NCBI GenBank assembly: GCA_035632395.1
Contig: DASQGX010000198.1
Span: 1 to 8,701 of the forward strand
Direction: 5' to 3'
Origin: REEB95 sp035632395
GTDB lineage: Bacteria; Pseudomonadota; Alphaproteobacteria; ATCC43930; CGMCC-115725
DNA: 8,701 bases
The position numbers and the translations under genes are program-made. This document shows, piece by piece, positions 1 to 5,517 of the stretch (positions are counted from its first letter, which is position 1; the number at the start of each line of letters is the position of its first letter). Below the pieces are notes generated by a model. The model saw nothing but the letters and a program-made list of their open reading frames with translations, made no database searches and had not been told where the DNA came from.

Positions 1-1
1 C

Positions 2-535
2 GAGCAATCGGTCGTCGAAGGCACGGTCCACGTTTGCTCGTCGTGTCACGGCTTGCGCGGCAAGAGCGTCTCACCGACCTTCCCGAACCTCGCCGGCCAG
101 CAGAAGGACTACATCGTCGCGCAGCTCAAGGCGTTCCGCGATCACACGCGAGCCGATCCGCATGCGCACACATATATGTGGGGAATGGCAGCGACGCTGA
201 GCGATGCGACCATCGACGGCGTCGCTGCCTATTTCTCGTCGCAGCCGCCGGTGCCGGGCTCACCAGGCGATCCGGCGCTCGTGGCGCAAGGCGAAAAACT
301 CTACAAGGACGGCATTGCCGATCAAAAGGTACCGGCTTGTGCATCGTGTCATGGCGCAACCGGCGAAGGCGCGGCAACCATTCCGCGGCTCGCCGGACAG
401 CATCCCGGCTACATTGCGGAACAGCTCGACAATTTCATCTCGATGGCGCGTGCCAACGAGATCATGCACGAGAACTCGAAAAACCTGACGCAACAGGAAG
501 TCGAGCAGCTCGCGGCCTATGTCGGCTCGCTCTAA
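2..535 (+). CDS. Diheme c-type cytochrome (cytochrome c4/c553-like), 5' end missing
   Basis: The gene enters from the left edge already in frame; 177 residues and the TAA stop are visible, but the start and any signal peptide lie outside. Two class-I cytochrome c domains follow one another. The first has a CSSCH haem-attachment motif at 35-49 and the second a CASCH motif at 338-352. Each domain ends in the usual Met-ligand helix: Met at 176-178 before LSDATIDGVAAYF, and Met at 464-466 before LTQQEVEQLAAYV. Both Met residues sit seven positions before the conserved Leu, so both haems should be His/Met ligated. The paired-domain layout resembles cytochrome c4, a periplasmic electron carrier. 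The product should be exported and matured in the periplasm. The redox partner cannot be read from this fragment; a blue copper protein gene follows but appears to have its own promoter. The family assignment is secure, the specific role is not. Confidence 0.9.
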   Translation, partial: EQSVVEGTVHVCSSCHGLRGKSVSPTFPNLAGQQKDYIVAQLKAFRDHTRADPHAHTYMWGMAATLSDATIDGVAAYFSSQPPVPGSPGDPALVAQGEKLYKDGIADQKVPACASCHGATGEGAATIPRLAGQHPGYIAEQLDNFISMARANEIMHENSKNLTQQEVEQLAAYVGSL

Positions 536-581
536 CGCGATCGCTCATACGTAGATTTACGGATCGGCGACCGACACGGGC

Positions 582-595
582 TTGATCTGCGTCAA
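582..595 (+). promoter_or_regulatory. FNR/FixK/NNR-type binding site upstream of pseudoazurin
   Basis: The sequence TTGATCTGCGTCAA is an almost perfect dyad of the TTGAT-N4-ATCAA type recognised by CRP/FNR-family regulators (FNR, FixK, NnrR/DnrR). Its centre at about 588.5 lies 76 bases before the pseudoazurin ATG. If it acts as a class II activator site at -41.5, transcription would start near 630, with a weak -10 candidate TGACAT at 617-622 and a short leader of about 35 bases. It lies 46 bases beyond the cytochrome stop codon, so it belongs to the downstream gene. Which family member binds cannot be decided from the sequence. Confidence 0.75.
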
Positions 596-664
596 GGCAT
601 GGCGCGTGCAGCCGCATGACATTCGCGCACCACGATCGCTTTGACCGAATCAAAGGAATCCATA

Positions 665-1135
665 ATGACCCGTACGATGAAACACGTCCTCGGCGCCGCC
701 GCCCTCGCGTTCGCCGCTATTGCTTTTACCGTTCCGAGCTTCGCGGCCGAAGTCGAGGTTAAGGAACTCAACAAGAGCACCGACGGCCTCTTCGCCTTTG
801 CGCCCGACGTCGTCTCGATCAAACCCGGCGATACGGTCAGCTTCGTCGCCACCGATAAAGGCCACGACGTGCAGTCGATCGCCGGCATGATCCCGGCCGG
901 CGCGCAACCCTTTAAGACGCAGCTGAGCCAGGACGGCAAGGTGACCTTCACGACGCCAGGCGTCTATGTCTACGAGTGCCAGCCCCATCTCGGCCTTGGC
1001 ATGGTCGGCGTGATCGTCGTCGGTTCGGCCGGGAATCTCGACCAGATCGACCCGTCGAAGCTGCCGCCGATGGCGCAGAAGCGGCTGACCGCGCTGTTGC
1101 AGCAAGTTAAGACTTCGTCCGCCAGCGCCCGCTGA
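665..1135 (+). CDS. paz: Pseudoazurin (periplasmic type-1 blue copper protein)
   Basis: This is a 156-residue secreted cupredoxin that shuttles electrons in the periplasm, classically to copper or cd1 nitrite reductase and nitrous oxide reductase. Residues 1-27 form a signal peptide (basic start, Ala-rich core, cleavage after SFA). The copper ligands are His67, Cys105, His108 and Met113; their spacing of 38, 3 and 5 residues is exactly that of pseudoazurin, and removing 27 residues makes the first ligand His40 as in described mature proteins. The motif around the last three is ECQPHLGLGMVGVIVV. The start at 665 was chosen because AAAGGA at 652-657 sits seven bases ahead and the signal peptide starts there; an in-frame ATG at 641 would add eight residues before it. 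An FNR/FixK-type box precedes the gene and a hairpin terminator follows, so it is probably monocistronic and induced at low oxygen. Confidence 0.96.
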   Translation: MTRTMKHVLGAAALAFAAIAFTVPSFAAEVEVKELNKSTDGLFAFAPDVVSIKPGDTVSFVATDKGHDVQSIAGMIPAGAQPFKTQLSQDGKVTFTTPGVYVYECQPHLGLGMVGVIVVGSAGNLDQIDPSKLPPMAQKRLTALLQQVKTSSASAR

Positions 1136-1159
1136 GTTTTGGTCTTAGAACCTTTCGAA

Positions 1160-1202
1160 CCGGCCCTTTCCCCTATCCCTTGGGGAATGGGCCGGAATTT
1201 TG
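1160..1202 (+). terminator. Rho-independent terminator after pseudoazurin
   Basis: The arms CCGGCCCTTTCCCC (1160-1173) and GGGGAATGGGCCGG (1182-1195) pair over 14 positions with a single mismatch around an eight-base loop. They are followed by AATTTTG. The hairpin lies 24 bases after the pseudoazurin stop codon. The T run is only four long, but the stem is very stable. Confidence 0.8.
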
Positions 1203-1328
1203 CTAGGCGGCGGACCCGAGACCGTCCTATAAACGCGCCGTCCCGCGAGCCGGGATACGTCGACTTTAGAGCTTCACGAAGAACCGCAGCCTTGGTCATC
1301 GCAACACTGCCGCTTTACCAACACCGCT

Positions 1329-1347
1329 CCGCGGCGATGCGCCGCGG
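1329..1347. repeat. Palindrome 1 upstream of oxc (8-bp arms, 3-base loop)
   Basis: The arms CCGCGGCG (1329-1336) and CGCCGCGG (1340-1347) are perfect inverted copies around ATG. It lies four bases before a second palindrome and about 55 bases upstream of the candidate -35 element of oxc. It could be an operator half of a composite site or simply a GC-rich hairpin. Confidence 0.5.
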
Positions 1348-1350
1348 CAC

Positions 1351-1381
1351 GCGCCATGCCCGGATTACGGGCATTCGGCGC
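1351..1381. repeat. Palindrome 2 upstream of oxc, possible operator
   Basis: The core ATGCCCG-GATTA-CGGGCAT (1356-1374) is a perfect 7-bp inverted repeat with a five-base centre. Outer arms GCGCC (1351-1355) and GGCGC (1377-1381) extend the pairing across a two-base bulge, giving 12 base pairs in total. It ends 21 bases before the candidate -35 hexamer of oxc, a usual position for an activator or repressor site. The regulator is unknown; no regulator gene is visible in the window. Confidence 0.5.
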
Positions 1382-1402
1382 CGTTGGTTCGCGCGACAAG
1401 TG

Positions 1403-1431
1403 TTGACGACCGGCGGCTTGAGGTATTCAAA
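1403..1431 (+). promoter_or_regulatory. oxc: Candidate sigma-70 promoter of oxc
   Basis: A good -35 hexamer TTGACG (1403-1408) is followed at 17 bases by a poor -10, TTCAAA (1426-1431). A start near 1438 would leave a leader of roughly 80 bases before the chosen ATG. The -10 match is only three of six, so an activator would probably be needed; the adjacent palindrome at 1351-1381 could serve one. Confidence 0.35.
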
Positions 1432-1520
1432 GACGCTGTATTGAAGACGGGGGGTTCGCCCGGATGCGTGGCCCGCAGGGCCGCTCCGGGCTGACGGGAA
1501 ATCTCACAAGGGCGATGGAA

Positions 1521-3206
1521 ATGGACGCAGCAGCAGCGATCACCGATGGCTTTCACCTGGTGGTGGACGGCCTCAAACTGAACGGCATCGACACGATCTA
1601 CACCGTCGCCGGCATTCCAATCACCGACCTCCTGCGCCTGGCGCAAAACGAGGGCATGCGGGTGTATGGTTTCCGGCACGAGCAGAACGCGGGCAATGCC
1701 GCGGCGATCGCTGGTTTCCTGACGCAAAAGCCGGGCGTCTGCATGACGGTCTCGGCGCCGGGCTTCCTTAACGGCATCGCCGCGCTCGCCAACGCCACCA
1801 CCAACTGCTTCCCGATGATCCTGATCAGCGGCTCGAGCGAGCGCCCGATCGTCGATCTCGAACAGGGCGACTACGAAGAAATGGACCAAATGGCGGTCGC
1901 GAAGCCCTTCGCCAAGGCGTCGTATCGCGTCAACCGGGCCGAGGACATCGGCGTCGGCATTGCACGCGCGATTCACGCCGCGTCATCGGGCCGGCCGGGC
2001 GGCGTCTACCTCGACCTGCCCGCGGCCGTGCTCGGCTCCTCGCTTGAGCTATCTGCCGCAAAGAAGTCGCTGTTCAAAGTGGTCGACCCATCGCCGTCTG
2101 CGATTCCGTCAGCCGAATCCATCGCCCGCGCACTCAACTTGCTGAGCAAGGCCGAGAAGCCGCTCATCCTCCTCGGCAAGGGCGCGGCTTACGCGCAGGC
2201 CGACAAGGATGTCCGCGCGTTTGTCGAGAAGACCGGCATTCCCTATCTGCCGATGTCGATGGCCAAGGGACTGTTGCCGGATGACCATGCGCAATCGGCG
2301 GCCGCGGCGCGCTCCTACGTGCTCAAGAATGCCGACGTCGTCATGCTGGTCGGCGCACGCCTCAACTGGCTGCTGTCGCACGGCAAGCCGCCCACCTGGA
2401 ACCCGAACACGCGCTTCATCCAGGTCGACATCGCGGCCAACGAGATCGACAGCAACCGGCCGATCGAGGCGCCGGTCGTGGCCGATATCAAGTCGGCGAT
2501 GGCGGCGTTCCTCGCCGCGATGAAGCCCGGCCAGATCAAGCCGTCGGCCGCGTGGCTCAGCGGCGTTGCCGAGCAGAAGCAGAAAAACGTCGAGAAGATG
2601 GCGGCGCGGCTCAATGCCGATCCGACGCCGATGAACTTCTCGAGCGCCTTGCGCGCAGTACGTAGCGCCCTCAGCAGCCGGCCCGACGTCTACGTCGTCA
2701 ACGAAGGCGCCAACACGCTCGACTTCGGCCGCAACATCCTCGACATGAAGGAACCGCGCCATCGCCTGGACAGCGGCACCTGGGGCGTCATGGGCATCGG
2801 CATGGGCTATGCCGTCGGCGCCGCGACGGTCAGCGGTAAGCCGGTGGTCGCCATCGAAGGCGACAGCGCCTTCGGCTTCTGCGGCATGGAGATCGAGACG
2901 ATCTGCCGCTACAAGCTGCCGGTGACCACGGTGATCTTCAACAACAACGGCATCTATCGCGGCGACCAGCCAGGCGTCCCGCCCTCGCCTACAGGCCTGC
3001 TGAACAACGCGCGCTACGACAAGATGATCGAGGCCTTCGGCGGCGTCGGCCGTCACGTCGAGAAGACGGCGGACTTGCAGAAGGCGGTGAGCGAAGGGAT
3101 TGCTTCCGGAAAGCCGACGCTCATCAACGCCGTGATCGACCCGCAAGCCGGCACCGAGAGCGGGCACATCACGAACCTCAATCCGAAGAGCGCGCTGCAC
3201 AAGTAA
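1521..3206 (+). CDS. oxc: Oxalyl-CoA decarboxylase
   Basis: This 561-residue thiamine-diphosphate enzyme decarboxylates oxalyl-CoA to formyl-CoA and CO2 in cytosolic oxalate breakdown; the Oxalobacter enzyme is 568 residues. The N-terminal pyrimidine-binding domain has the cofactor-activating Glu54 in FRHEQ and the motif GDYEEMDQ with Tyr118 and Glu119, equivalent to active-site Tyr120/Glu121 of Oxalobacter. The C-terminal domain has the Mg-ThDP motif from GDS (Asp448) to NNNGIYRG, including Tyr479, and the late ESGHI segment with Ser547. The start at 1521 was preferred because AAGGG at 1508-1512 stands eight bases ahead and the length then fits the family. ATGs at 1515 (too close to that site) and 1464 are in-frame alternatives. 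The partner CoA-transferase gene frc is not in the window. A hairpin containing the stop codon faces the convergent zeta gene. Confidence 0.96.
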   Translation: MDAAAAITDGFHLVVDGLKLNGIDTIYTVAGIPITDLLRLAQNEGMRVYGFRHEQNAGNAAAIAGFLTQKPGVCMTVSAPGFLNGIAALANATTNCFPMILISGSSERPIVDLEQGDYEEMDQMAVAKPFAKASYRVNRAEDIGVGIARAIHAASSGRPGGVYLDLPAAVLGSSLELSAAKKSLFKVVDPSPSAIPSAESIARALNLLSKAEKPLILLGKGAAYAQADKDVRAFVEKTGIPYLPMSMAKGLLPDDHAQSAAAARSYVLKNADVVMLVGARLNWLLSHGKPPTWNPNTRFIQVDIAANEIDSNRPIEAPVVADIKSAMAAFLAAMKPGQIKPSAAWLSGVAEQKQKNVEKMAARLNADPTPMNFSSALRAVRSALSSRPDVYVVNEGANTLDFGRNILDMKEPRHRLDSGTWGVMGIGMGYAVGAATVSGKPVVAIEGDSAFGFCGMEIETICRYKLPVTTVIFNNNGIYRGDQPGVPPSPTGLLNNARYDKMIEAFGGVGRHVEKTADLQKAVSEGIASGKPTLINAVIDPQAGTESGHITNLNPKSALHK

Positions 3207-3216
3207 GGCAGCGCGC
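3190..3216. terminator. Hairpin spanning the oxc stop codon, possible terminator between convergent genes
   Basis: GCGCGCTGC (3190-3198) and GCAGCGCGC (3208-3216) are perfect 9-bp inverted arms around a nine-base loop that contains the TAA of oxc. Only 22 bases separate the stops of oxc and of the opposing zeta gene, so a hairpin usable from both sides would make sense. There is no T run, so intrinsic termination is uncertain. Confidence 0.4.
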
Positions 3217-3228
3217 AGGCGCGTTGCG

Positions 3229-3558
3229 CTAGCGCTGAATGCCGAGCTGCTTCTGGGCTTCGGCGAGGCAGCGCTCGAGCTCCATCCGGATGCGCGCGGC
3301 ATCGAGCGTCAGGCCAACGGCCTTCGCTTTGAAATCGGCTTCGATCTTGGCAAGCACGGCTTCGTCGCCGTGCTTGCCGAAAGCCGCCGTCATCAGCTCG
3401 CGCGCATAGTTCTCGGCGGCCTCGCCGCTTAGCCCGAGTTGACTCGCGGCCCATAAGCCGAACAGGTGGTTGCGCCGGGCGCGTGCCTTGAAGGCGAGTT
3501 CCTGTTCGAGATGGAACCTCGCCTCTTCGCCTTTTTCACGGTCTTCGAAGGTTGTCAT
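3229..3558 (-). CDS. F1-ATPase inhibitor zeta subunit (DUF1476 family)
   Basis: The 109-residue product matches the alphaproteobacterial ATP synthase zeta subunit (formerly DUF1476; about 104 residues in Paracoccus). In that genus the N-terminal segment enters F1 and blocks ATP hydrolysis. Family hallmarks here are the start MTTFEDREKGEEARF, then FKARARRNHLFGLWAA, GLSGEAAENYARELM and GDEAVLAKIEADF, all predicted helical and highly charged. The product is cytoplasmic. The start at 3558 gives the conserved MTTF(E/D)DREK beginning; a longer frame from 3594 adds twelve unrelated residues. No Shine-Dalgarno sequence is seen, but a -10-like TAGACT ends seven bases before the ATG, hinting at a leaderless message. 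It is convergent with oxc and divergent from the NRDE gene. In my recollection this family often lies near purC in Hyphomicrobiales, which supports the call. Confidence 0.93.
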   Translation of the reverse strand: MTTFEDREKGEEARFHLEQELAFKARARRNHLFGLWAASQLGLSGEAAENYARELMTAAFGKHGDEAVLAKIEADFKAKAVGLTLDAARIRMELERCLAEAQKQLGIQR

Positions 3559-3565
3559 GCGGCGC

Positions 3566-3594
3566 AGTCTAGCCTGTGCCGCGGCGCTACACAA
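3566..3594 (-). promoter_or_regulatory. Candidate promoter of the zeta-subunit gene, possibly leaderless
   Basis: Read on the minus strand, TTGTGT (3594-3589) is followed after 17 bases by TAGACT (3571-3566), which has four of six -10 matches. Seven bases then lead directly to the ATG at 3558. A start at the normal distance from this -10 would fall on or next to the A of the ATG, so the transcript would have no leader. The -35 match is weak, three of six. Confidence 0.35.
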
Positions 3595-3625
3595 AGCGTG
3601 TGCACCGGTTCATCATCGCCGCCGC

Positions 3626-4375
3626 ATGTGCACCTTCGTCATCCTGCGCCGGCCCGGTCATGATTGGCCGGTTGTCGTCGGCGCCAACCGCGACGAGATG
3701 ATCGGCCGCCCGTGGCAGCCGCCGGCGCGACACTGGCGCGACCGGCCGGAAGTCCTCGCCGGCCTCGACGAGCTGGCCGGCGGCTCGTGGTTCGGCATCA
3801 ACGATCACGGCCTGCTCGCCGGCATCCTCAATCGCTTCGGTTCGCTCGGCCCGGCACCGGGCGTGCGTTCGCGCGGCGAGCTGGTGCTCGAAGCGCTCGA
3901 CCATGCCGACGCGGCGGCCGCGGCGCATGCGCTTGCCGCGCTCGATCCCAAGGCCTATCGGACCTTCAACCTGATCCTGGCTGACAACCGCGAGGCGTTC
4001 TGGCTCAAGCATGCCGATCCGTCGGGCGAACAGCCGCTTGATCTGTGCGAGATCAAAGCGGGTCTTGCGATGATCGCTGCCGGCGATCTCGACGACAAAA
4101 CGCCACGCTTACAGCGCTACAGGCCGCTGTTCGAGCGCGCCAAGGCGCCCGATCCGGCGGCCGGCGACTGGTTGGCGTGGGAGAAGCTGCTGGCCGACGA
4201 CCGGCCCGATCCGGCTGACGGCGCCGCCAATTCCATGCGCTTCCTGACGCCCGAAGGCTTCGGCACGGTGTCCAGTGCCCTCGTGGCATTGCCGGCGCCG
4301 GGCCGGCGCAAAGCGAAATTCCGGTTCGCCGCGTGGCAACCCAAGCCAGCGCCGTGGCGCGACATTCCGGTGTGA
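3626..4375 (+). CDS. NRDE family protein (TANGO2/DUF833-like)
   Basis: The 249-residue product starts MCTFVIL and carries the name-giving GANRDE motif with Asn21-Arg22-Asp23-Glu24, then GGSWFGIND and GLLAGILNRFG, all typical of the TANGO2/NRDE family. The family has an Ntn-hydrolase-like fold, and the invariant Cys2 could be a nucleophile once Met1 is removed. Eukaryotic members have been linked to haem transfer and lipid metabolism; the bacterial function is unsettled, so none is assigned. No signal peptide or membrane segment is seen, so it should be cytosolic. The ATG at 3626 is chosen because the Met-Cys start is conserved; the same frame is open further upstream but reads as low-complexity. 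No Shine-Dalgarno sequence is apparent. It diverges from the zeta gene across 67 bases and is followed, after 103 bases, by purC. Confidence 0.93.
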   Translation: MCTFVILRRPGHDWPVVVGANRDEMIGRPWQPPARHWRDRPEVLAGLDELAGGSWFGINDHGLLAGILNRFGSLGPAPGVRSRGELVLEALDHADAAAAAHALAALDPKAYRTFNLILADNREAFWLKHADPSGEQPLDLCEIKAGLAMIAAGDLDDKTPRLQRYRPLFERAKAPDPAAGDWLAWEKLLADDRPDPADGAANSMRFLTPEGFGTVSSALVALPAPGRRKAKFRFAAWQPKPAPWRDIPV

Positions 4376-4415
4376 TTTGCCTGTGAACGACTCGGCATTT
4401 ACCGGCGCGGCGGCG

Positions 4416-4444
4416 TTGGCGCGGCGGGTTCCGCTTGCTATATA
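4416..4444 (+). promoter_or_regulatory. purC: Candidate sigma-70 promoter of purC
   Basis: TTGGCG (4416-4421) and TATATA (4439-4444) are separated by 17 bases, each matching four of six consensus positions. TATAAG overlaps at 4441-4446. It is the only AT-rich spot in a GC-rich gap, and a start near 4451 would give a leader of about 28 bases, too short for a riboswitch. Confidence 0.5.
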
Positions 4445-4478
4445 AGGTCTTGCCTCTCTTTTTCCCGCCGAGGCGGTC

Positions 4479-5243
4479 ATGACCAGACGCAAACAAATCT
4501 ACGAAGGCAAGGCCAAGGTGCTGTTCGAGGGCCCCGAGCCGGGCACCCTTGTGCAGTATTTCAAGGACGACGCCACCGCCTTCAACAACCAGAAGAAAGG
4601 CACGATCACCGGCAAGGGCGTGCTCAATAACCGCATCAGCGAGTACCTGATGCTGCGTCTGGCCGAGATCGGCATTCCGACGCACTTCGTGCGCCGGCTC
4701 AACATGCGCGAGCAGCTGGTCAAGCAGGTGCAGATCATACCGGTTGAAGTTGTGATCAGAAATGTCGTCGCCGGCTCGCTCGCCAAGCGCTTCGGCCTCG
4801 AGGAAGGCACGGCGCTGCCGCGATCGATCATCGAGTACTATTACAAGAAGGATGAGCTCGGCGATCCGATGGTGTCGGAAGAGCACATCACCGCTTTCGG
4901 CTGGGCCTCGACCCAGGATCTCGATGACATCATGCAGCTGTCGCTGCGCGTCAACGACTTCCTCACCGGCCTGTTCCTCGGCATCGGCATCCGCTTGATC
5001 GACTTCAAGCTCGAATTCGGCCGGCTCTATGAAGGCGACGAGATGCGCATCGTGCTCGCCGACGAGATCAGCCCAGATAATTGCCGGCTGTGGGACCTGA
5101 AGACCAACGAGAAGCTCGACAAGGACCGTTTCCGCCGCGACCTCGGCAAGGTCGAAGAAGCGTATCAGGAAGTCGCGCGGCGGCTCGGCTTGTTGAACGA
5201 AGCCGCGCCCGGCGACGTGCGCACACCGCAGGTCGTGCAATAG
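4479..5243 (+). CDS. purC: Phosphoribosylaminoimidazole-succinocarboxamide synthase (SAICAR synthetase)
   Basis: The 254-residue enzyme joins CAIR with aspartate, using ATP, to give SAICAR in de novo purine synthesis in the cytosol. The N-terminal nucleotide-binding part begins with YEGKAKVLFEG, and the signature segments KQVQIIPVEVVIRNVVAGS and LIDFKLEFGR (followed by DEISPDNCRLWD) are all intact. The length is normal for the stand-alone bacterial enzyme. The start is supported by GAGG at 4470-4473, five bases ahead of the ATG. The stop TAG shares its G with the GTG start of purS, so the two genes are translationally coupled. The candidate promoter at 4416-4444 makes purC the first gene of the purine group here. 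Confidence 0.98.
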   Translation: MTRRKQIYEGKAKVLFEGPEPGTLVQYFKDDATAFNNQKKGTITGKGVLNNRISEYLMLRLAEIGIPTHFVRRLNMREQLVKQVQIIPVEVVIRNVVAGSLAKRFGLEEGTALPRSIIEYYYKKDELGDPMVSEEHITAFGWASTQDLDDIMQLSLRVNDFLTGLFLGIGIRLIDFKLEFGRLYEGDEMRIVLADEISPDNCRLWDLKTNEKLDKDRFRRDLGKVEEAYQEVARRLGLLNEAAPGDVRTPQVVQ

Positions 5244-5488
5244 TGGTCAAGGCGCGCGTCCAGATCATGCCCAAGACCGGCGTGCTCGATCCGCAGGGCA
5301 AGGCAATCTCGCACGCTCTCGCCTCGCTCGGATTCAGCGGCGTCGGCGAAGTGCGCCAGGGAAAAGTGATCGACCTCGAATTGAGCGAAAGCGATCCGGC
5401 CAAGGCGAAGCGAACAGTCGAAGCGATGTGCGAGAAGTTGCTCGCCAACACGTTGATCGAAAGCTATCGCGTCGAGATTCAGAACTAA
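5243..5488 (+). CDS. purS: FGAM synthase subunit PurS (GTG start)
   Basis: The 81-residue product is the small PurS subunit that bridges PurQ and PurL in the three-part formylglycinamidine ribonucleotide synthase of many bacteria. Recognisable segments are KARVQIMPKTGVLDPQGKAI, LGFSGVGEVRQGKVIDLEL and CEKLLANTLIESYRVEI, covering the whole normal family length of about 80 residues. No ATG exists at the expected position. GTG at 5243, overlapping the purC stop in TAGTG, gives MVKARV and the right length. Upstream starts in this frame would lie inside purC and add unrelated residues. Coupling to purC translation should set its level. In many relatives purQ follows immediately; here a HemD-like gene begins 29 bases downstream. 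Confidence 0.94.
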   Translation: MVKARVQIMPKTGVLDPQGKAISHALASLGFSGVGEVRQGKVIDLELSESDPAKAKRTVEAMCEKLLANTLIESYRVEIQN

Positions 5489-5517
5489 GTCTGCACGATT
5501 TTTGCAGGGCGATTGGC

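Larger units (their letters stand above)
1203..1520. other. Gene-free intergenic region upstream of oxc
   Basis: About 318 bases lie between the pseudoazurin terminator and oxc without a convincing gene. Open frames crossing it (for example plus 1139-1444 and minus 970-1299) have arginine-rich, low-complexity translations and run through the terminator hairpin, so I treat them as chance frames. The stretch holds two adjacent hairpin-forming palindromes (1329-1347 and 1351-1381) and a candidate sigma-70 promoter (1403-1431). It is probably the control region of oxc. Confidence 0.6.

Noticed and set aside
1139..1444. A 101-codon plus-strand frame in the gap before oxc.
   Set aside because: It starts four bases after the pseudoazurin stop, runs through the strong terminator hairpin and the palindromes, and its translation is Arg-rich without motifs.
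1464..1520. Longer oxc start at the ATG 1464, or the ATG at 1515.
   Set aside because: The extra residues (MRGPQGRSG...) are not part of the family and 1464 has no clear ribosome-binding site; the AAGGG at 1508-1512 is too close to 1515 and correctly spaced for 1521.
2109..3302. A 397-codon minus-strand open frame opposite oxc.
   Set aside because: It overlaps the conserved 3' half of oxc and the end of zeta, has an Arg/Asp/Val-rich composition and no recognisable domain.
4376..4478. Purine riboswitch or attenuator in front of purC.
   Set aside because: The likely leader is only about 28 bases and the gap shows no conserved aptamer-like structure or terminator-antiterminator pair.
4053..5240. 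A 395-codon minus-strand open frame opposite the NRDE gene end and purC.
   Set aside because: It is antisense to purC, which is certain; its translation shows no domain and its second half is low-complexity and Arg-rich.
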